Shown: positions 35,241 to 45,570, counted from the first letter of the stretch. The stretch: DNA of 64,000 bases from Roseovarius marisflavi (GCF_900142625.1 NZ_FRBN01000002.1:1-64000), one strand, 5' to 3'. Made by a program: numbers and translations. The notes: generated by a model not told the origin, from the sequence alone.

Positions 35241-36134
35241 CCGCCTGAGCGCGCCATATTGGCTAAGCGCGACCCCGCAGAGGATCAGCGACAGCGCCAG
35301 CAAAAGGCTTGTCGGCAGCGGCTCTGACAGGATCAGCGCCCCAAGAACCACCGACCAGACCGGTACCTGGTAATTCACCAGCGACATGAACACCGGCCCC
35401 GCCGAGCGGATCACCAGAACCCGCAGAAGGCTTGCCCCCGCCGTGGGCACCATGCCGAGAAAGATCAGGATATAAAGGGTGTTGCGATCGGTTGCGGGCG
35501 GCGCGCCCTCAACCCAAAAGGCCGCCGCGATCACGATCACCGCCCCGATCAGCAAGGTCACCGCATTCAACCCGATCGGATCGACCTTGGGCAGGCCGCG
35601 CATCTGAACCGAACTTAGCGCATAGCACGCCGCCGCCCCGAGACAGGCCAGACGGCCAAGCGGCTCCATTGTGTTGCCCGTGGTTTCAAAGGCCTGCCCG
35701 CCGATCAGCAGGACGACGCCGACAAAGCCGATCACAAAGCCGACGCTCTTGCGCAGGTTAAGACGCTCGCCCGGCACCATGAAATGCGCCAGCGGCAAAA
35801 CCATAAGCGCCACCGCCGCCATCGACACCCCGGCAAAGCCGGAGGTCACCGATTGCAGCCCCCAGCTTAGCAGCATGAAGGGCACCGCGCTGCTCAGCGC
35901 GCCAATCACCAGAAGGTTGAAAATATTGTCGTTTCCAAGCGGTTCCTCGAACAACCTGAAGCCGCGCAAACCCCAGATTGCAATCATCAACACGGTTGCA
36001 AACGTAATGCGCGCCGCCGCGAGCCAGAACGGCGTGATGCCCTCAAGCGCGAGTGACATCACAAGGAACGTTCCGCCCCAGACGAACCCGAGTGTGCCCA
36101 CCATGGCCCAGCTTTTTCCGGTGATCTCAGGCAT
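35223..36134 (-). CDS. EamA-family (DMT superfamily) transporter
   Basis: The 303-residue inner-membrane protein has ten predicted helices in two EamA repeats, with GFVWGGTFLVMSLALEGITPFWLAAARI at the start of the first and the second from about residue 155. DMT proteins of this type usually export amino acids or metabolites; the substrate is not predictable. ATG 36134 (MPEITGKSWAM) is preferred over the frame opening at 36191, which would run into the ilvC terminator hairpin. It is convergent with folP. Confidence 0.9.
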   Translation of the reverse strand: MPEITGKSWAMVGTLGFVWGGTFLVMSLALEGITPFWLAAARITFATVLMIAIWGLRGFRLFEEPLGNDNIFNLLVIGALSSAVPFMLLSWGLQSVTSGFAGVSMAAVALMVLPLAHFMVPGERLNLRKSVGFVIGFVGVVLLIGGQAFETTGNTMEPLGRLACLGAAACYALSSVQMRGLPKVDPIGLNAVTLLIGAVIVIAAAFWVEGAPPATDRNTLYILIFLGMVPTAGASLLRVLVIRSAGPVFMSLVNYQVPVWSVVLGALILSEPLPTSLLLALSLILCGVALSQYGALRRLFGRG

Positions 36135-36161
36135 TTGCACGACCTTCCTTGGGGCTGAAAC

Positions 36162-36189
36162 GAAAAGACCCCGGCGATGGGCCGGGGTC
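36162..36189 (-). terminator. Rho-independent terminator of ilvC
   Basis: On the minus strand GACCCCGGC and GCCGGGGTC form a stem that is followed by TTTTCG. It lies about 60 bases after the ilvC stop and before the EamA gene start, on the same strand. Confidence 0.8.
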
Positions 36190-36222
36190 AATCCAATTCA
36201 CGTCACGACAGGTCGACCCTGC

Positions 36223-36244
36223 GTAGGGTGGGTGAAACCCACGC
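36223..36244 (+). repeat. Dispersed 22-bp hairpin repeat, copy 2
   Basis: This is an identical copy of the element at 33145-33166, in the opposite orientation. It lies between the ilvC stop (36249) and its terminator hairpin. Confidence 0.85.
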
Positions 36245-36248
36245 CCGC

Positions 36249-37337
<1,089 letters not shown>

Positions 37338-37399
37338 TCATTACTTTCCCGTTATTTTCGTGGTATTCATTCGCATTATATCAATTTTGGTAAAATTTC

Positions 37400-37855
37400 A
37401 TGCTTGATGACACGGATCGTCGCATTCTGCGCCACTATCAACACGACCCCAAGCTTGGCCCTGCTGACCTGGCAGAGCTGGCCGGGGTCACGCCGGCCAC
37501 CTGCGCGCGCCGTCTGGACAAGATGCAGGCCTCTGGCGTGATCCGCGCCAATCGCGCGGTGATCGACTGGCGCGCGCTTGGCTACGAGGTTGAGGTGTCG
37601 TTGCGCATAACGCTTGATAAAACCCAACCGCGCGCCTTTGATGAATTCATGCAAGACGCGAGGAAAGTGCCGGATGTGGTTGAAATTCAAACCTTTCTTG
37701 GCCGTGTCGACCTGCGGCTTTCGGTGATTGCGCGCGACATGGCGCATTATCAACAGATCTATCGCAGTGCGATCCTGACCCTGCCCCATATCGCCGATAT
37801 CGAGGCGCTCATGCATGTGGCGCGGATCAAATCGGATGAGGCCCTGCCGCTATGA
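37400..37855 (+). CDS. Lrp/AsnC-family regulator, first of a tandem pair
   Basis: The 151-residue protein has the Lrp helix-turn-helix (LDDTDRRILRHYQHDPKLG, then LAGVTPATCARRLDKMQASGVI) at residues 1-60 and a ligand-binding RAM domain from about 70. Lrp-type regulators sense amino acids as dimers or octamers. It lies 128 bases from the divergent ilvC start, which suggests control of branched-chain amino acid synthesis. Its stop overlaps the ATG of the next regulator. Confidence 0.92.
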   Translation: MLDDTDRRILRHYQHDPKLGPADLAELAGVTPATCARRLDKMQASGVIRANRAVIDWRALGYEVEVSLRITLDKTQPRAFDEFMQDARKVPDVVEIQTFLGRVDLRLSVIARDMAHYQQIYRSAILTLPHIADIEALMHVARIKSDEALPL

Positions 37856-38310
37856 TCGAGCTTGATACCACCGACCGCCTTATCCTGCGCGCCCTCACGC
37901 AAGACGCCACGATCAGCGCCAGTGCCCTCGGTCGCACGCTTGGCCTGTCGCAACCCGCCGCATGGCGGCGCATCCGGCGGCTTTACGACAGCGGGGTGAT
38001 CAAGGGCCAGCGGCTGGATCTCGATCACGAAAAGCTGGGCTTTGGCGTGACCGTCTTTCTTGGGGTCAAACTTGCCACAAAGGGCCGGGTCAGCCTTGAG
38101 GATTTCGAGCGCGCGGTTTCGGCCATCCCCGAGGTGCAGACGGTCGAGCATATCCTCGGGCTTTATGATTACCGCCTGCGGGTGGTGGCCCGTGATATCT
38201 CAGATTTTGAGCGGGTTTTGCGCCGCAGAATCATGATGTTGCCGGGCGTCGGTGATGTCGAAGCGAACGTTCTTTTAAGCGAAGAACGCCGCCCCGGCCC
38301 GATCGGTTAG
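37852..38310 (+). CDS. Lrp/AsnC-family regulator, second of a tandem pair
   Basis: The 152-residue protein has the Lrp layout: helix-turn-helix with LDTTDRLILRALTQDATIS and LGLSQPAAWRRIRRLYDSGVI, then the RAM domain. Its ATG overlaps the previous stop by four bases, so the pair is translated together and may form mixed oligomers. The two are clearly diverged rather than a recent duplication. Its stop overlaps the convergent Hint-protein stop. Confidence 0.92.
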   Translation: MIELDTTDRLILRALTQDATISASALGRTLGLSQPAAWRRIRRLYDSGVIKGQRLDLDHEKLGFGVTVFLGVKLATKGRVSLEDFERAVSAIPEVQTVEHILGLYDYRLRVVARDISDFERVLRRRIMMLPGVGDVEANVLLSEERRPGPIG

Positions 38311-39416
38311 GCCATAAGCCGCAGCGCCTCTGCCTCGAACCGCTTGAGCGTGTAGCGCGACATGTCATAGTCGCAGTCCTGCGCGCCCAGATCAGGAAAC
38401 AGCGCAATGATTTCATCGCGCTCAACCGGGGTCACCGCCTTGAGCGATTGCTGTCCGGGATAGAGGCTCTCGACCGGCGAGCCCTCGGCAAAGACGATCT
38501 GATGGCTGTCACAGAGGAAATGCCAGTAAGACACCGTTTCGCTGGGTACGATACGGATCGTGCTGTCGTTGACCAGATGTTTCGCCGCGACCAGAACCTG
38601 AGACTCACCGAACAAAAGCTCTGCCTTGGCACCGGTGACCAAAATCCGGTGGTTCTGTGACACCCAAAGGTCGCGCAGATTACCGATCGCCCCGCGCCGG
38701 ATAAGGATCGGGGCATTGGCGCCCAGGCCCGAGACCGTCGTGCCCCCGATCCAGCGGATCGGCTGTGGCCCGTCATCAAGCGTATTCACCAAATCACCGC
38801 TGCGCAGGGTCTCGACCGCCTGCGGCCCTGTGGCCGTCTCGATCAGAGTGCCCGCCGCGAAACAGACGATAACGTTTTCGGTCAGAATGTTGAGATCACT
38901 TGAAAAGCTGCCGTCTGCGGCTTCGTCAGGCGTAATAACGCCATCGCCATTCAGGTCGATATCTTCGTTGGTCGGCACCCGAAACGGACCGCTCGCGGCG
39001 CCCAATGCCCCCAGAACATCAACACCGGACACCAAAGCCAGTTGATCAAGGCTTGGCGCATCCGGGTCTGTCGAGGTCAGGGATGAGGCGTCAAACTCAA
39101 GATAGCGGTCGCCCATTGTGTTGCGGCCCACGTCGATATTGGCTCCGCCTCCCGGCGGCGCTGTATATTCATATTTTGAAATATCATTGAAATAATCAGA
39201 GGCCGTATCATAGACGGTCACCCCGACAATCACAGAATCCCCGGTCAAAACACCATCCGCGGTTGCACCTTCGACGTGAAAGACAATGATGTCATCCCCG
39301 TCAAACACGGCCGTGCCGTCATGGATCATCAACTCGCCGCCATTGCTGGCGTTCGTGTTGGTCTGTGGGTCGCCAATGATGCTGAAACCGTTCAACAACA
39401 GCGTTGTATCGGCCAT
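38307..39416 (-). CDS. Hint-domain protein with an EF-hand-like loop
   Basis: The 369-residue protein has an acidic, Ala/Gly/Asp-rich N-terminal half. This contains DLNGDGVITPDE at about residues 170-181, a calcium-binding EF-hand or dockerin-like loop. A Hint (Hedgehog/intein-type) domain starts at about residue 197 with VCFAAGTLIETATGPQAVE and continues through WVSQNHRILVTGA. Proteins of this type are frequent in Rhodobacterales, and many are secreted by type I systems, with the Hint part thought to self-process. No Sec signal is present. ATG 39416 (MADTTLLLNGFS) is chosen over the frame opening at 39437. Confidence 0.85.
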   Translation of the reverse strand: MADTTLLLNGFSIIGDPQTNTNASNGGELMIHDGTAVFDGDDIIVFHVEGATADGVLTGDSVIVGVTVYDTASDYFNDISKYEYTAPPGGGANIDVGRNTMGDRYLEFDASSLTSTDPDAPSLDQLALVSGVDVLGALGAASGPFRVPTNEDIDLNGDGVITPDEAADGSFSSDLNILTENVIVCFAAGTLIETATGPQAVETLRSGDLVNTLDDGPQPIRWIGGTTVSGLGANAPILIRRGAIGNLRDLWVSQNHRILVTGAKAELLFGESQVLVAAKHLVNDSTIRIVPSETVSYWHFLCDSHQIVFAEGSPVESLYPGQQSLKAVTPVERDEIIALFPDLGAQDCDYDMSRYTLKRFEAEALRLMA

Positions 39417-39602
39417 ATCTACCCTTATCTGCCTCAAGTATTCAGGTCTTGCGCCCGAATTTATTCAAATTTTACAATCTGCCTTTCCTCAATAAGGCGG
39501 AAATGTGGCGCAAATAAGGCCGCCTCTCGCTCAGGATAGAGTAGACTTGCCCAACCCAAGGAGGCAGGTTAGCCCTTAGCCGAACGAACAGGAGATACCT
39601 TG

Positions 39603-40730
39603 ATGACCGCCCTACTCGACACGATCGATCCCGATGGCCTTTTGGAATATTCCGTGGTCTTCACGGATCGCTCCCTCAACCATATGTCCGCGTCTTTTCA
39701 GCATGTAATGCGCGATATCTCATCCATGCTCAAAGAGGTGTACAACGCCGATGCGGTGGCGCTTGTGCCCGGTGGCGGCTCTTACGGGATGGAATCTGTG
39801 GCCCGCCAGTTTGGTCGTGATGCGCATGCTTTGATCGTGCGCAATGGCTGGTTCTCGTTTCGCTGGACCCAGATTTTCGACGCGGGCGGTTTTGCCGCCG
39901 ACACCACCGTGTGCATGGCGCGCCAGACCGGCAATGGCGCCGTCGCCCCCTTTGCCCCCGCCCCGATTGACGAGGTCACCGCGAAAATCCGCAAGGCCAG
40001 GCCCGATGTGGTGTTTGCGCCGCATGTGGAAACCTCGGCCGGGGTGATCCTTCCGGAGGATTATATCACTGCGCTCGCCAGTGCCGCACATGAGGTTGGC
40101 GCGCTTTTGGTGCTTGATTGCATCGCCAGCGGTTGCGCATGGGTGGATATGAAGGCGACCGGCGTTGATGTGCTGATCTCGGCGCCGCAAAAGGGCTGGT
40201 CGGCCTCGCCGTCGGCTGGTCTTGTGATGATGTCGGAGCGCGCGGTCGAGCGGATGGCAGATACGACATCAGACAGCTTTGCACTCGATCTCAAGAAATG
40301 GCATGTCATCATGCAGGCCTATGAGAATGGCGGTCACGCCTATCACGCCACCATGCCGACCGATGCACTGCGCGCGTTCCGCGACACCATGCTGGAAACC
40401 CGCGAGTATGGCTTTGAAAAACTGCGCGCCGCGCAATGGGAGCTTGGCAATGGCGTGCGCGCGATGCTGGCCGACAAGGGCGTGAAATCGGTCGCCGCCG
40501 AAGGCTTTGGCGCGCCGGGCGTGGTCGTGAGCTATACCGACGACCCCGACATTCAGAACGGCAAGAAATTCGCCGCCGAGGGCATGCAGATCGCCGCCGG
40601 GGTGCCGCTTCAGTGCAACGAGCCCGAGGGCTTCAGAACCTTCCGCCTTGGCCTGTTCGGGCTTGATAAGCTTTACGATGTGCCCGCAGCGCTTGGGCGC
40701 TTGCAAACCGTCATGGACAAGGTGCTTTAA
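39603..40730 (+). CDS. Class V PLP-dependent aminotransferase
   Basis: The 375-residue enzyme belongs to the alanine/serine-glyoxylate aminotransferase group. The PLP lysine lies in LISAPQKGWSASPSAGLVMM. The aspartate that contacts the pyridine nitrogen is in LLVLDCIASG, and PGGGSYGMESVARQF binds the phosphate. A related enzyme family acts on serine or alanine with glyoxylate, but the donor and acceptor cannot be fixed. ATG 39603 follows GGAGATACCTTG. It shares a 186-base divergent region with the Hint-protein gene and its stop overlaps the convergent ubiH-like stop. Confidence 0.88.
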   Translation: MTALLDTIDPDGLLEYSVVFTDRSLNHMSASFQHVMRDISSMLKEVYNADAVALVPGGGSYGMESVARQFGRDAHALIVRNGWFSFRWTQIFDAGGFAADTTVCMARQTGNGAVAPFAPAPIDEVTAKIRKARPDVVFAPHVETSAGVILPEDYITALASAAHEVGALLVLDCIASGCAWVDMKATGVDVLISAPQKGWSASPSAGLVMMSERAVERMADTTSDSFALDLKKWHVIMQAYENGGHAYHATMPTDALRAFRDTMLETREYGFEKLRAAQWELGNGVRAMLADKGVKSVAAEGFGAPGVVVSYTDDPDIQNGKKFAAEGMQIAAGVPLQCNEPEGFRTFRLGLFGLDKLYDVPAALGRLQTVMDKVL

Positions 40731-41923
40731 CCGCGCGCGCCAAGACCAAGTTGCATCAGCGACTTGCGCACCGGGGCCAGCGAATAGATCGCGTTCAGCC
40801 CCATGGCGCGCGCGTCCCGCAGGGGACGGGCGCGCATCATCGAGGCACGGTTCAAAAGGTCGATCCCCGTCACCCGTGCCTTGATCTCCATGTGACGACG
40901 GCGGTGATAGGTCTCGAGCATCGCCCGATCCCCAAGCCGCTCTGGCGCGGCCTCCGCCAGCTCGAGCAGCACCCGCATATCCCCCAGCGACATGTTAAGC
41001 CCCTGCGCGCCGATGGGCGGCACCACATGCGCCGCCTCGGCCACAAGCGCCACCCGCTCGCCGTAAAGCCGCTCGGCGATCTGGCTGATGATCGGCCAGA
41101 CCGTGCGCCGCGACGCCAACGTCAGAGGCCCGAAAAGGTGGCAGGACCGGGTGTTCATCGCGGCCTCGAATTCGGCCTCGGGCAAGGCGGCAAGGCGCGC
41201 CACCTCGGGCCCCTCTTCCATCCACACCACGGCCGAGGACGGCCGCCCCTCGTGATCGGGCAAGGGCACCAGGGTGAACGGCCCGCCCGAGCGGTGGATT
41301 TCGGTCGACACATTGCCATGCGGAATCGGATGCGTCACCGCAAAGGCCAGTGCTTTCTGCCCGTAACGCGTTGTTTTCACGTCAATCCCCGAGGCCTGGC
41401 GAATGGGTGAATTGCGCCCGTCGGCGGCGATCACAAGCCGGGCGCGCACGCGGCTGCCGTCGCTCAGGCCAACGCGCGCCTCGGCCTCTCGGGTGAACAG
41501 CGTCGTTGTGCCGGTGCCGGGGCGAAAGGTGACGTTTGCGAGGCTTGTCAGATGCGCCACCATCTCGCGCCGCAAAAGCCAGTTGGGCAGGTTCCAGCCA
41601 AACGGCTGATCCGAGATATCGGAAGCGTTGAATTCCTTGGTGATGCGCGGTTCCGGCGTCTCGCCGCCGGCATCGACGATCCGCATCACCTCAAGCTCCG
41701 AGGCGAAGGGAGCAAGCCGTGCCCACAACCCTGCGCGCTCCAACAGCGCCTGAGCGGGTTGCAAAAAGGCGGTGGTGCGCAGATCAGAGCCGGGGGCTTC
41801 GCGCGCGGTAACCGGCGGGCTGGGATCAACGCAAAGCACCGAAAACCCGGCGTTTCCAAAGACAGCCGCAGCCGTCAGCCCCGCCACGCCCCCGCCCGAA
41901 ACGACGATATCAACCTCTTGCAT
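40727..41923 (-). CDS. UbiH/UbiF/Coq6-family FAD-dependent hydroxylase
   Basis: The 398-residue flavoprotein monooxygenase hydroxylates the ring of ubiquinone precursors, at the inner membrane. It has the FAD motif IVVSGGGVAGLTAAAVFGNA, the DG motif VIAADGRNSPIR and the second FAD motif VALVAEAAHVVPPIGAQGLNMSLGD. Which ring carbon it hydroxylates cannot be decided from the sequence. A small membrane protein gene lies 31 bases upstream on the same strand. Confidence 0.92.
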   Translation of the reverse strand: MQEVDIVVSGGGVAGLTAAAVFGNAGFSVLCVDPSPPVTAREAPGSDLRTTAFLQPAQALLERAGLWARLAPFASELEVMRIVDAGGETPEPRITKEFNASDISDQPFGWNLPNWLLRREMVAHLTSLANVTFRPGTGTTTLFTREAEARVGLSDGSRVRARLVIAADGRNSPIRQASGIDVKTTRYGQKALAFAVTHPIPHGNVSTEIHRSGGPFTLVPLPDHEGRPSSAVVWMEEGPEVARLAALPEAEFEAAMNTRSCHLFGPLTLASRRTVWPIISQIAERLYGERVALVAEAAHVVPPIGAQGLNMSLGDMRVLLELAEAAPERLGDRAMLETYHRRRHMEIKARVTGIDLLNRASMMRARPLRDARAMGLNAIYSLAPVRKSLMQLGLGARG

Positions 41924-41954
41924 CTGCGCGCCCTTTCCTTGGTGGCCGCCGGTC

Positions 41955-42161
41955 CTAGCCGCGTGAAATCAGCAGCAAGCCGACCCAGATCACCGGCACC
42001 ATGATCACCGCCGGGATATAAAGACCCGGAACGCCCCAAAGCGCAATGCTGGTGCCCCAAAGGGCGAGAAAAACCACCACGCCCAGAAGGATCGGCACCA
42101 CCAGGGCGGCATCGGAATCACGCGGGGTTCCACCGGCGGTGGGTTTTGAAGTTTGGGTCAT
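41955..42161 (-). CDS. Small membrane protein upstream of the UbiH homologue
   Basis: This 68-residue protein has a short hydrophilic N-terminus and two hydrophobic helices (VVPILLGVVVFLALWGTSIALWG and YIPAVIMVPVIWVGLLLI). It carries no known domain. ATG 42161 (MTQTSKPTAGG) is preferred over the frame opening at 42188. It is co-oriented with the UbiH-type hydroxylase gene and may be co-transcribed with it. No function can be given. Confidence 0.7.
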   Translation of the reverse strand: MTQTSKPTAGGTPRDSDAALVVPILLGVVVFLALWGTSIALWGVPGLYIPAVIMVPVIWVGLLLISRG

Positions 42162-42246
42162 ATCCGTCCTTTGCGCATCATATTCCATATGCAGATATGG
42201 CGCAGGTCACAGATGGCAAAGGCACATTTCGCCGCAGCAAGCCCGC

Positions 42247-42891
42247 CTAGATCAGACGCGCAAGAAAGCCGCCAAGGTCATCGGTATGATGGTGAATATG
42301 CGCCGCCGCGTGGGGGGCGGGGGCGACATGGACGGTGCGCATCCCCATGGCATGGGGCGCAGCAAGGTTGCGCTCTTCATCCTCGAACATGGCGGCGGTT
42401 TCGGGCACGACCCCATCAAGCGCGAAAATGGCGGTAAAGGCCTCGGCCTCGGGTTTGGGGCGAAATCCGGCATGCTCGACGCCGTAAACCGCATCAAACA
42501 CCCCGCTTAGCCCGCGCCGGTCAATCACCCGCTCGGCGTAGGGGCCGCAGCCATTGGTATAGACGATCTTGCGCCCCGGAAGCGCGCGAATGCAGGCCGC
42601 AAGATCGGCGTCAGGATCAAGGTGATCGAGCGATATATCGTGCACCTGTTCAAGATAAGGCCCCGGATCGATATCATGCAGCCGCATGAGCCCGGCCAGA
42701 GTGGTGCCATGATCGCGCCAATACTGATGGCGCAGATGGTCGGCCTCGGCGCGGGGCACGCGCAGGGTGTCCATCACATATTGGGTCATCCGCGCCTCGA
42801 TCTGGTCAAACAGACGCGCGGCGGGCGGATAAAGGGTGTTGTCGAGATCAAAGACCCAAGTGGTGACATGACTGAAAAGCGGCTTTGGCAT
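42247..42891 (-). CDS. HAD-family pyrimidine 5'-nucleotidase-like protein
   Basis: The 214-residue HAD phosphatase has motif I WVFDLDNTLYP (nucleophile Asp and acid-base Asp), motif II VYTNGCGPYAE, and motifs III/IV KPEAEAFTAIF and AAMFEDEERNL. The DNTLYP form is typical of the SDT1/pyrimidine 5'-nucleotidase subgroup, which dephosphorylates pyrimidine nucleotides in salvage. ATG 42891 gives a normal length; the frame opens at 42981. It is divergent from a gntR gene. Confidence 0.88.
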   Translation of the reverse strand: MPKPLFSHVTTWVFDLDNTLYPPAARLFDQIEARMTQYVMDTLRVPRAEADHLRHQYWRDHGTTLAGLMRLHDIDPGPYLEQVHDISLDHLDPDADLAACIRALPGRKIVYTNGCGPYAERVIDRRGLSGVFDAVYGVEHAGFRPKPEAEAFTAIFALDGVVPETAAMFEDEERNLAAPHAMGMRTVHVAPAPHAAAHIHHHTDDLGGFLARLI

Positions 42892-42996
42892 GGGCGCACC
42901 ATAGGGTGGCGCGACAAAGGGCGCAATCTGCCAAGGCTTGATCCTGCGGGTAAAGCGCGCGTAAGGTTTCACACCACACAACAGACCGAAACGGAC

Positions 42997-43647
42997 ATGC
43001 CGATGAAACCCCAGCCGACCGATGCCTATTCGCTTATTTTAGAGGCGATCGATGTGGGCATTTTCAAGCCCGGCGACCGGCTTGTAGAAAGCGATCTGGC
43101 CGACCGCTTCGGGGTATCGCGCACGCCGATCCGCGAGGCGCTGCAACGGCTGGAAACGCAATCCATGCTGACACGTGACGGGCGCAGCCTTATCGTGTCA
43201 TCGCTGGATTATAACCAGCTTGCAGAGCTTTACGTCGTGCGCGCCGAACTTGAGGGGCTGGCGGCCAGTCTTGCGGCGCGCCATGCAAGTGCTGAAGAGG
43301 TACGCGTTCTGCGCGACATGGTCGAAGATGATCGCGCCCTTCTGGGTAAGCCGTCAGAGCTGGCCCGCGCCAACCGGCGGTTTCACAAGCAGATTCACCT
43401 GTCATCGCACAACCGCTTTCTTGTGCAGCAACTGGATCTTGTGCACCGCTCCATGGCCTTGCTGGCAACCACCTCGCTTGCCGCCGAGGGGCGCGACGAG
43501 GATGCGTTGAAAGAGCATGATGCGATCGTCAGCGCCATCGAGGCACGCGACGGCGAGGCCGCAAGCGAGGCCCTGCGCGCCCATATTTCAAAGGCCTTCG
43601 TGACTCGGCTCAAGCTTGACTCCGGCGAGGTCAAATCCACCGTCTGA
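42997..43647 (+). CDS. GntR-family regulator (FadR/FCD subfamily)
   Basis: The 216-residue protein has an N-terminal GntR winged helix (DRLVESDLADRFGVSRTPIR, then EALQRLETQSMLTRDG) and an all-helical FCD domain from about residue 80, with metal-ligand-like histidines in FHKQIHLSSHNR. Such regulators sense carboxylic acids. The first ATG, at 42997, has a poor ribosome site; ATG 43003 is an alternative. Its last 60 bases overlap the end of the convergent GT2 gene in another frame. Confidence 0.9.
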   Translation: MPMKPQPTDAYSLILEAIDVGIFKPGDRLVESDLADRFGVSRTPIREALQRLETQSMLTRDGRSLIVSSLDYNQLAELYVVRAELEGLAASLAARHASAEEVRVLRDMVEDDRALLGKPSELARANRRFHKQIHLSSHNRFLVQQLDLVHRSMALLATTSLAAEGRDEDALKEHDAIVSAIEARDGEAASEALRAHISKAFVTRLKLDSGEVKSTV

Positions 43648-45522
43648 GGTGCGTTTGCCGCCCGCGGTGATCGAGAGGCCATGGGTCGTCTTGTCCCAGT
43701 AGAACGGCTTGAACACCAGTTCGTAGAGCGCCTTATAGGCGGCAATCGCCCCGAACGGCGCATAGAAATGCATGCTCGGCGCCCAGGCCATGAGATGTCT
43801 GTGCTTGCGTCCCGACACCGCAATCATATGCACCGTGATGTTGAGCGCCTCGACCATCAGGAACAGGCTGCCGATTGCGCCAAGAGTGGCCCGGCTCAAC
43901 ACCGGATCAAGCGGATGCGGCAGGCCCAAGAGCACAAGCCAGAACGACCATAGAAACGGGGCCAGCACGAATTGCGAGAGCGCCGAGACAAAATGCGCCT
44001 GAAACCCCCAGAATTTCCGAGGGCCCAATTGCCGGTAAAGCAGCCTTGGTCGGCGCATATGGACCAGATAAGTGGTCATATAGCCCTTGAGCCAGCGAGA
44101 CCGCTGTTTGATCCAGGGCCAGGGGCGACAGTTGGCCTCTTCTTCGGTCACCGTATTCACCATTTCCGTGCGATAGCCATGGCGCGCAAGGCGAAAGCCA
44201 AGATCGGCGTCCTCGGTCACGTTATGAGCATCCCAGCCGCCGATACTCTCAAGCACGTTGCGCCGGAAATAGAGCGTCGTTCCGCCAAGCGGGATGGCCA
44301 GACCAAGCCGCGCCATGCCCGGAAGCATTACCCGAAACCAGGTGGCGTATTCGATGGTAAAACACCGCGCCAGCCAGTTTTGCCGCGGGTTATAGTAATC
44401 CAGCACCCCCTGAAGGCAGGCCACATCGTCTGGCACCTGTTGAAATTTGCGGGCCACCACCGTGATCTGATCAGGGTCGGGGGCATCTTCGGCGTCGAAA
44501 ATACCGATGATGTCGCCTTCGCAGAAATCCAGCGCATAGTTCATCGCGCGCGGTTTGGTGCGGGGTTTGCCATCGGGCACGACCACCGGCCGCACCCAGG
44601 GCGGAAGATCGATCTCTGCCAGCATTTGTTGCGTCAGCTCGTCCTCTTCTTCCAGCACCAGAATGACATCCAACAGGCATTTGGGGTATGTCAGGCGGCT
44701 CAGCCGCGCAATCAGGGCATGGGCGATTTCGGTCTCACGGAACAGCGGCACAAGGATCGACACCTTGGGCAGTGGCGCCTTGGGGTTTTGCGGCACCTCC
44801 TCTCGGTCGGTGTCATGGGCCATATGGGCGACAAAGGCGGCCGTTTTCATCCCCGCCGAGACCAGAAGCGTGAAACAGGCCCAAAGGGCAAACACCCCGA
44901 ACACCGCCACCGGAAAGGCAAGGGCAAGGGCCGCGACGGTCGCGATCATCGCCAGCGTGAACCGCAGACGCCGACCAATGCTGCCGCCCCATGTACGACA
45001 GCTTTCGGTCTCGGGTACGCGGGTTTCCGCCATCAGGCGCAGATGGTCACGATGCTCGTTCGCGACCCGGTCCTGCAGCGCGCGGCGCGGCGCAACGACC
45101 GCATGCGCCCGGCGCAACCCGTTCGGCATGATCTGGCGCAGCGCCTCAAGGCTGTCCGGAGAGCCGGAGGCCATGACCGGCTTGGCGCCTTGCCCCTCAA
45201 GAACCATCGCGCCATGTTTCAGCAAGACCCGTGGGTCAAGCCCGGTTTCGATCGCCTTGGCCCGGGTAACCTCATCCGCCGACAGGCGCTGTGTGGAAAG
45301 GCGCCGGGCATGCGCGCGCAACAGGTCGTCTTCACAGGCCAGCCCTTCGGCCTCAAGAATGCGCGCCATCGAGGTATCGCAGTGCCGACCGACCATTTCT
45401 GCAAGGGCCGCGTCCGATTTGGTAAGTTTACCGGCGCGCACCAATTCGCGTGACAGAGGATTCATCCGCGCCGGGCTTGCCCAGCCCTGCACATTGACGT
45501 GCCTCAATTCTGAGATACCCAT
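43588..45522 (-). CDS. GT2 membrane glycosyltransferase with an MshEN-like N-terminal domain
   Basis: The 644-residue protein has three parts. Residues 20-140 resemble the MshEN/type II secretion ATPase N-terminal repeat (MARILEAEGLACEDDLLRAH, then LSTQRLSADEV). Two membrane helices follow at about 185-230. A processive-type GT2 domain follows, with VLEEEDEL, IFDAEDAPDPDQ, TEDADLGFRLARHGY and the QRSRW (QxxRW) motif, and further helices lie near the C-terminus. It resembles cellulose-synthase-like or NfrB-like polymerases that make an exopolysaccharide. MshEN domains can bind cyclic di-GMP, but key residues look degenerate. Two perfect CtrA-type boxes lie upstream. ATG 45522 and ATG 45465 (MNPLSREL) are both possible starts. 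Confidence 0.85.
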   Translation of the reverse strand: MGISELRHVNVQGWASPARMNPLSRELVRAGKLTKSDAALAEMVGRHCDTSMARILEAEGLACEDDLLRAHARRLSTQRLSADEVTRAKAIETGLDPRVLLKHGAMVLEGQGAKPVMASGSPDSLEALRQIMPNGLRRAHAVVAPRRALQDRVANEHRDHLRLMAETRVPETESCRTWGGSIGRRLRFTLAMIATVAALALAFPVAVFGVFALWACFTLLVSAGMKTAAFVAHMAHDTDREEVPQNPKAPLPKVSILVPLFRETEIAHALIARLSRLTYPKCLLDVILVLEEEDELTQQMLAEIDLPPWVRPVVVPDGKPRTKPRAMNYALDFCEGDIIGIFDAEDAPDPDQITVVARKFQQVPDDVACLQGVLDYYNPRQNWLARCFTIEYATWFRVMLPGMARLGLAIPLGGTTLYFRRNVLESIGGWDAHNVTEDADLGFRLARHGYRTEMVNTVTEEEANCRPWPWIKQRSRWLKGYMTTYLVHMRRPRLLYRQLGPRKFWGFQAHFVSALSQFVLAPFLWSFWLVLLGLPHPLDPVLSRATLGAIGSLFLMVEALNITVHMIAVSGRKHRHLMAWAPSMHFYAPFGAIAAYKALYELVFKPFYWDKTTHGLSITAGGKRTSDGGFDLAGVKLEPSHEGL

Positions 45523-45570
45523 GCCTGTGTCCTTCCCCGTCTTCTGGGGATGACGCTAGCGCACGGATGG

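Noticed and set aside
43972-45453. 493-codon open frame antisense to the GT2 gene
   Set aside because: Shadow frame; the GT2 motifs on the minus strand are unambiguous.
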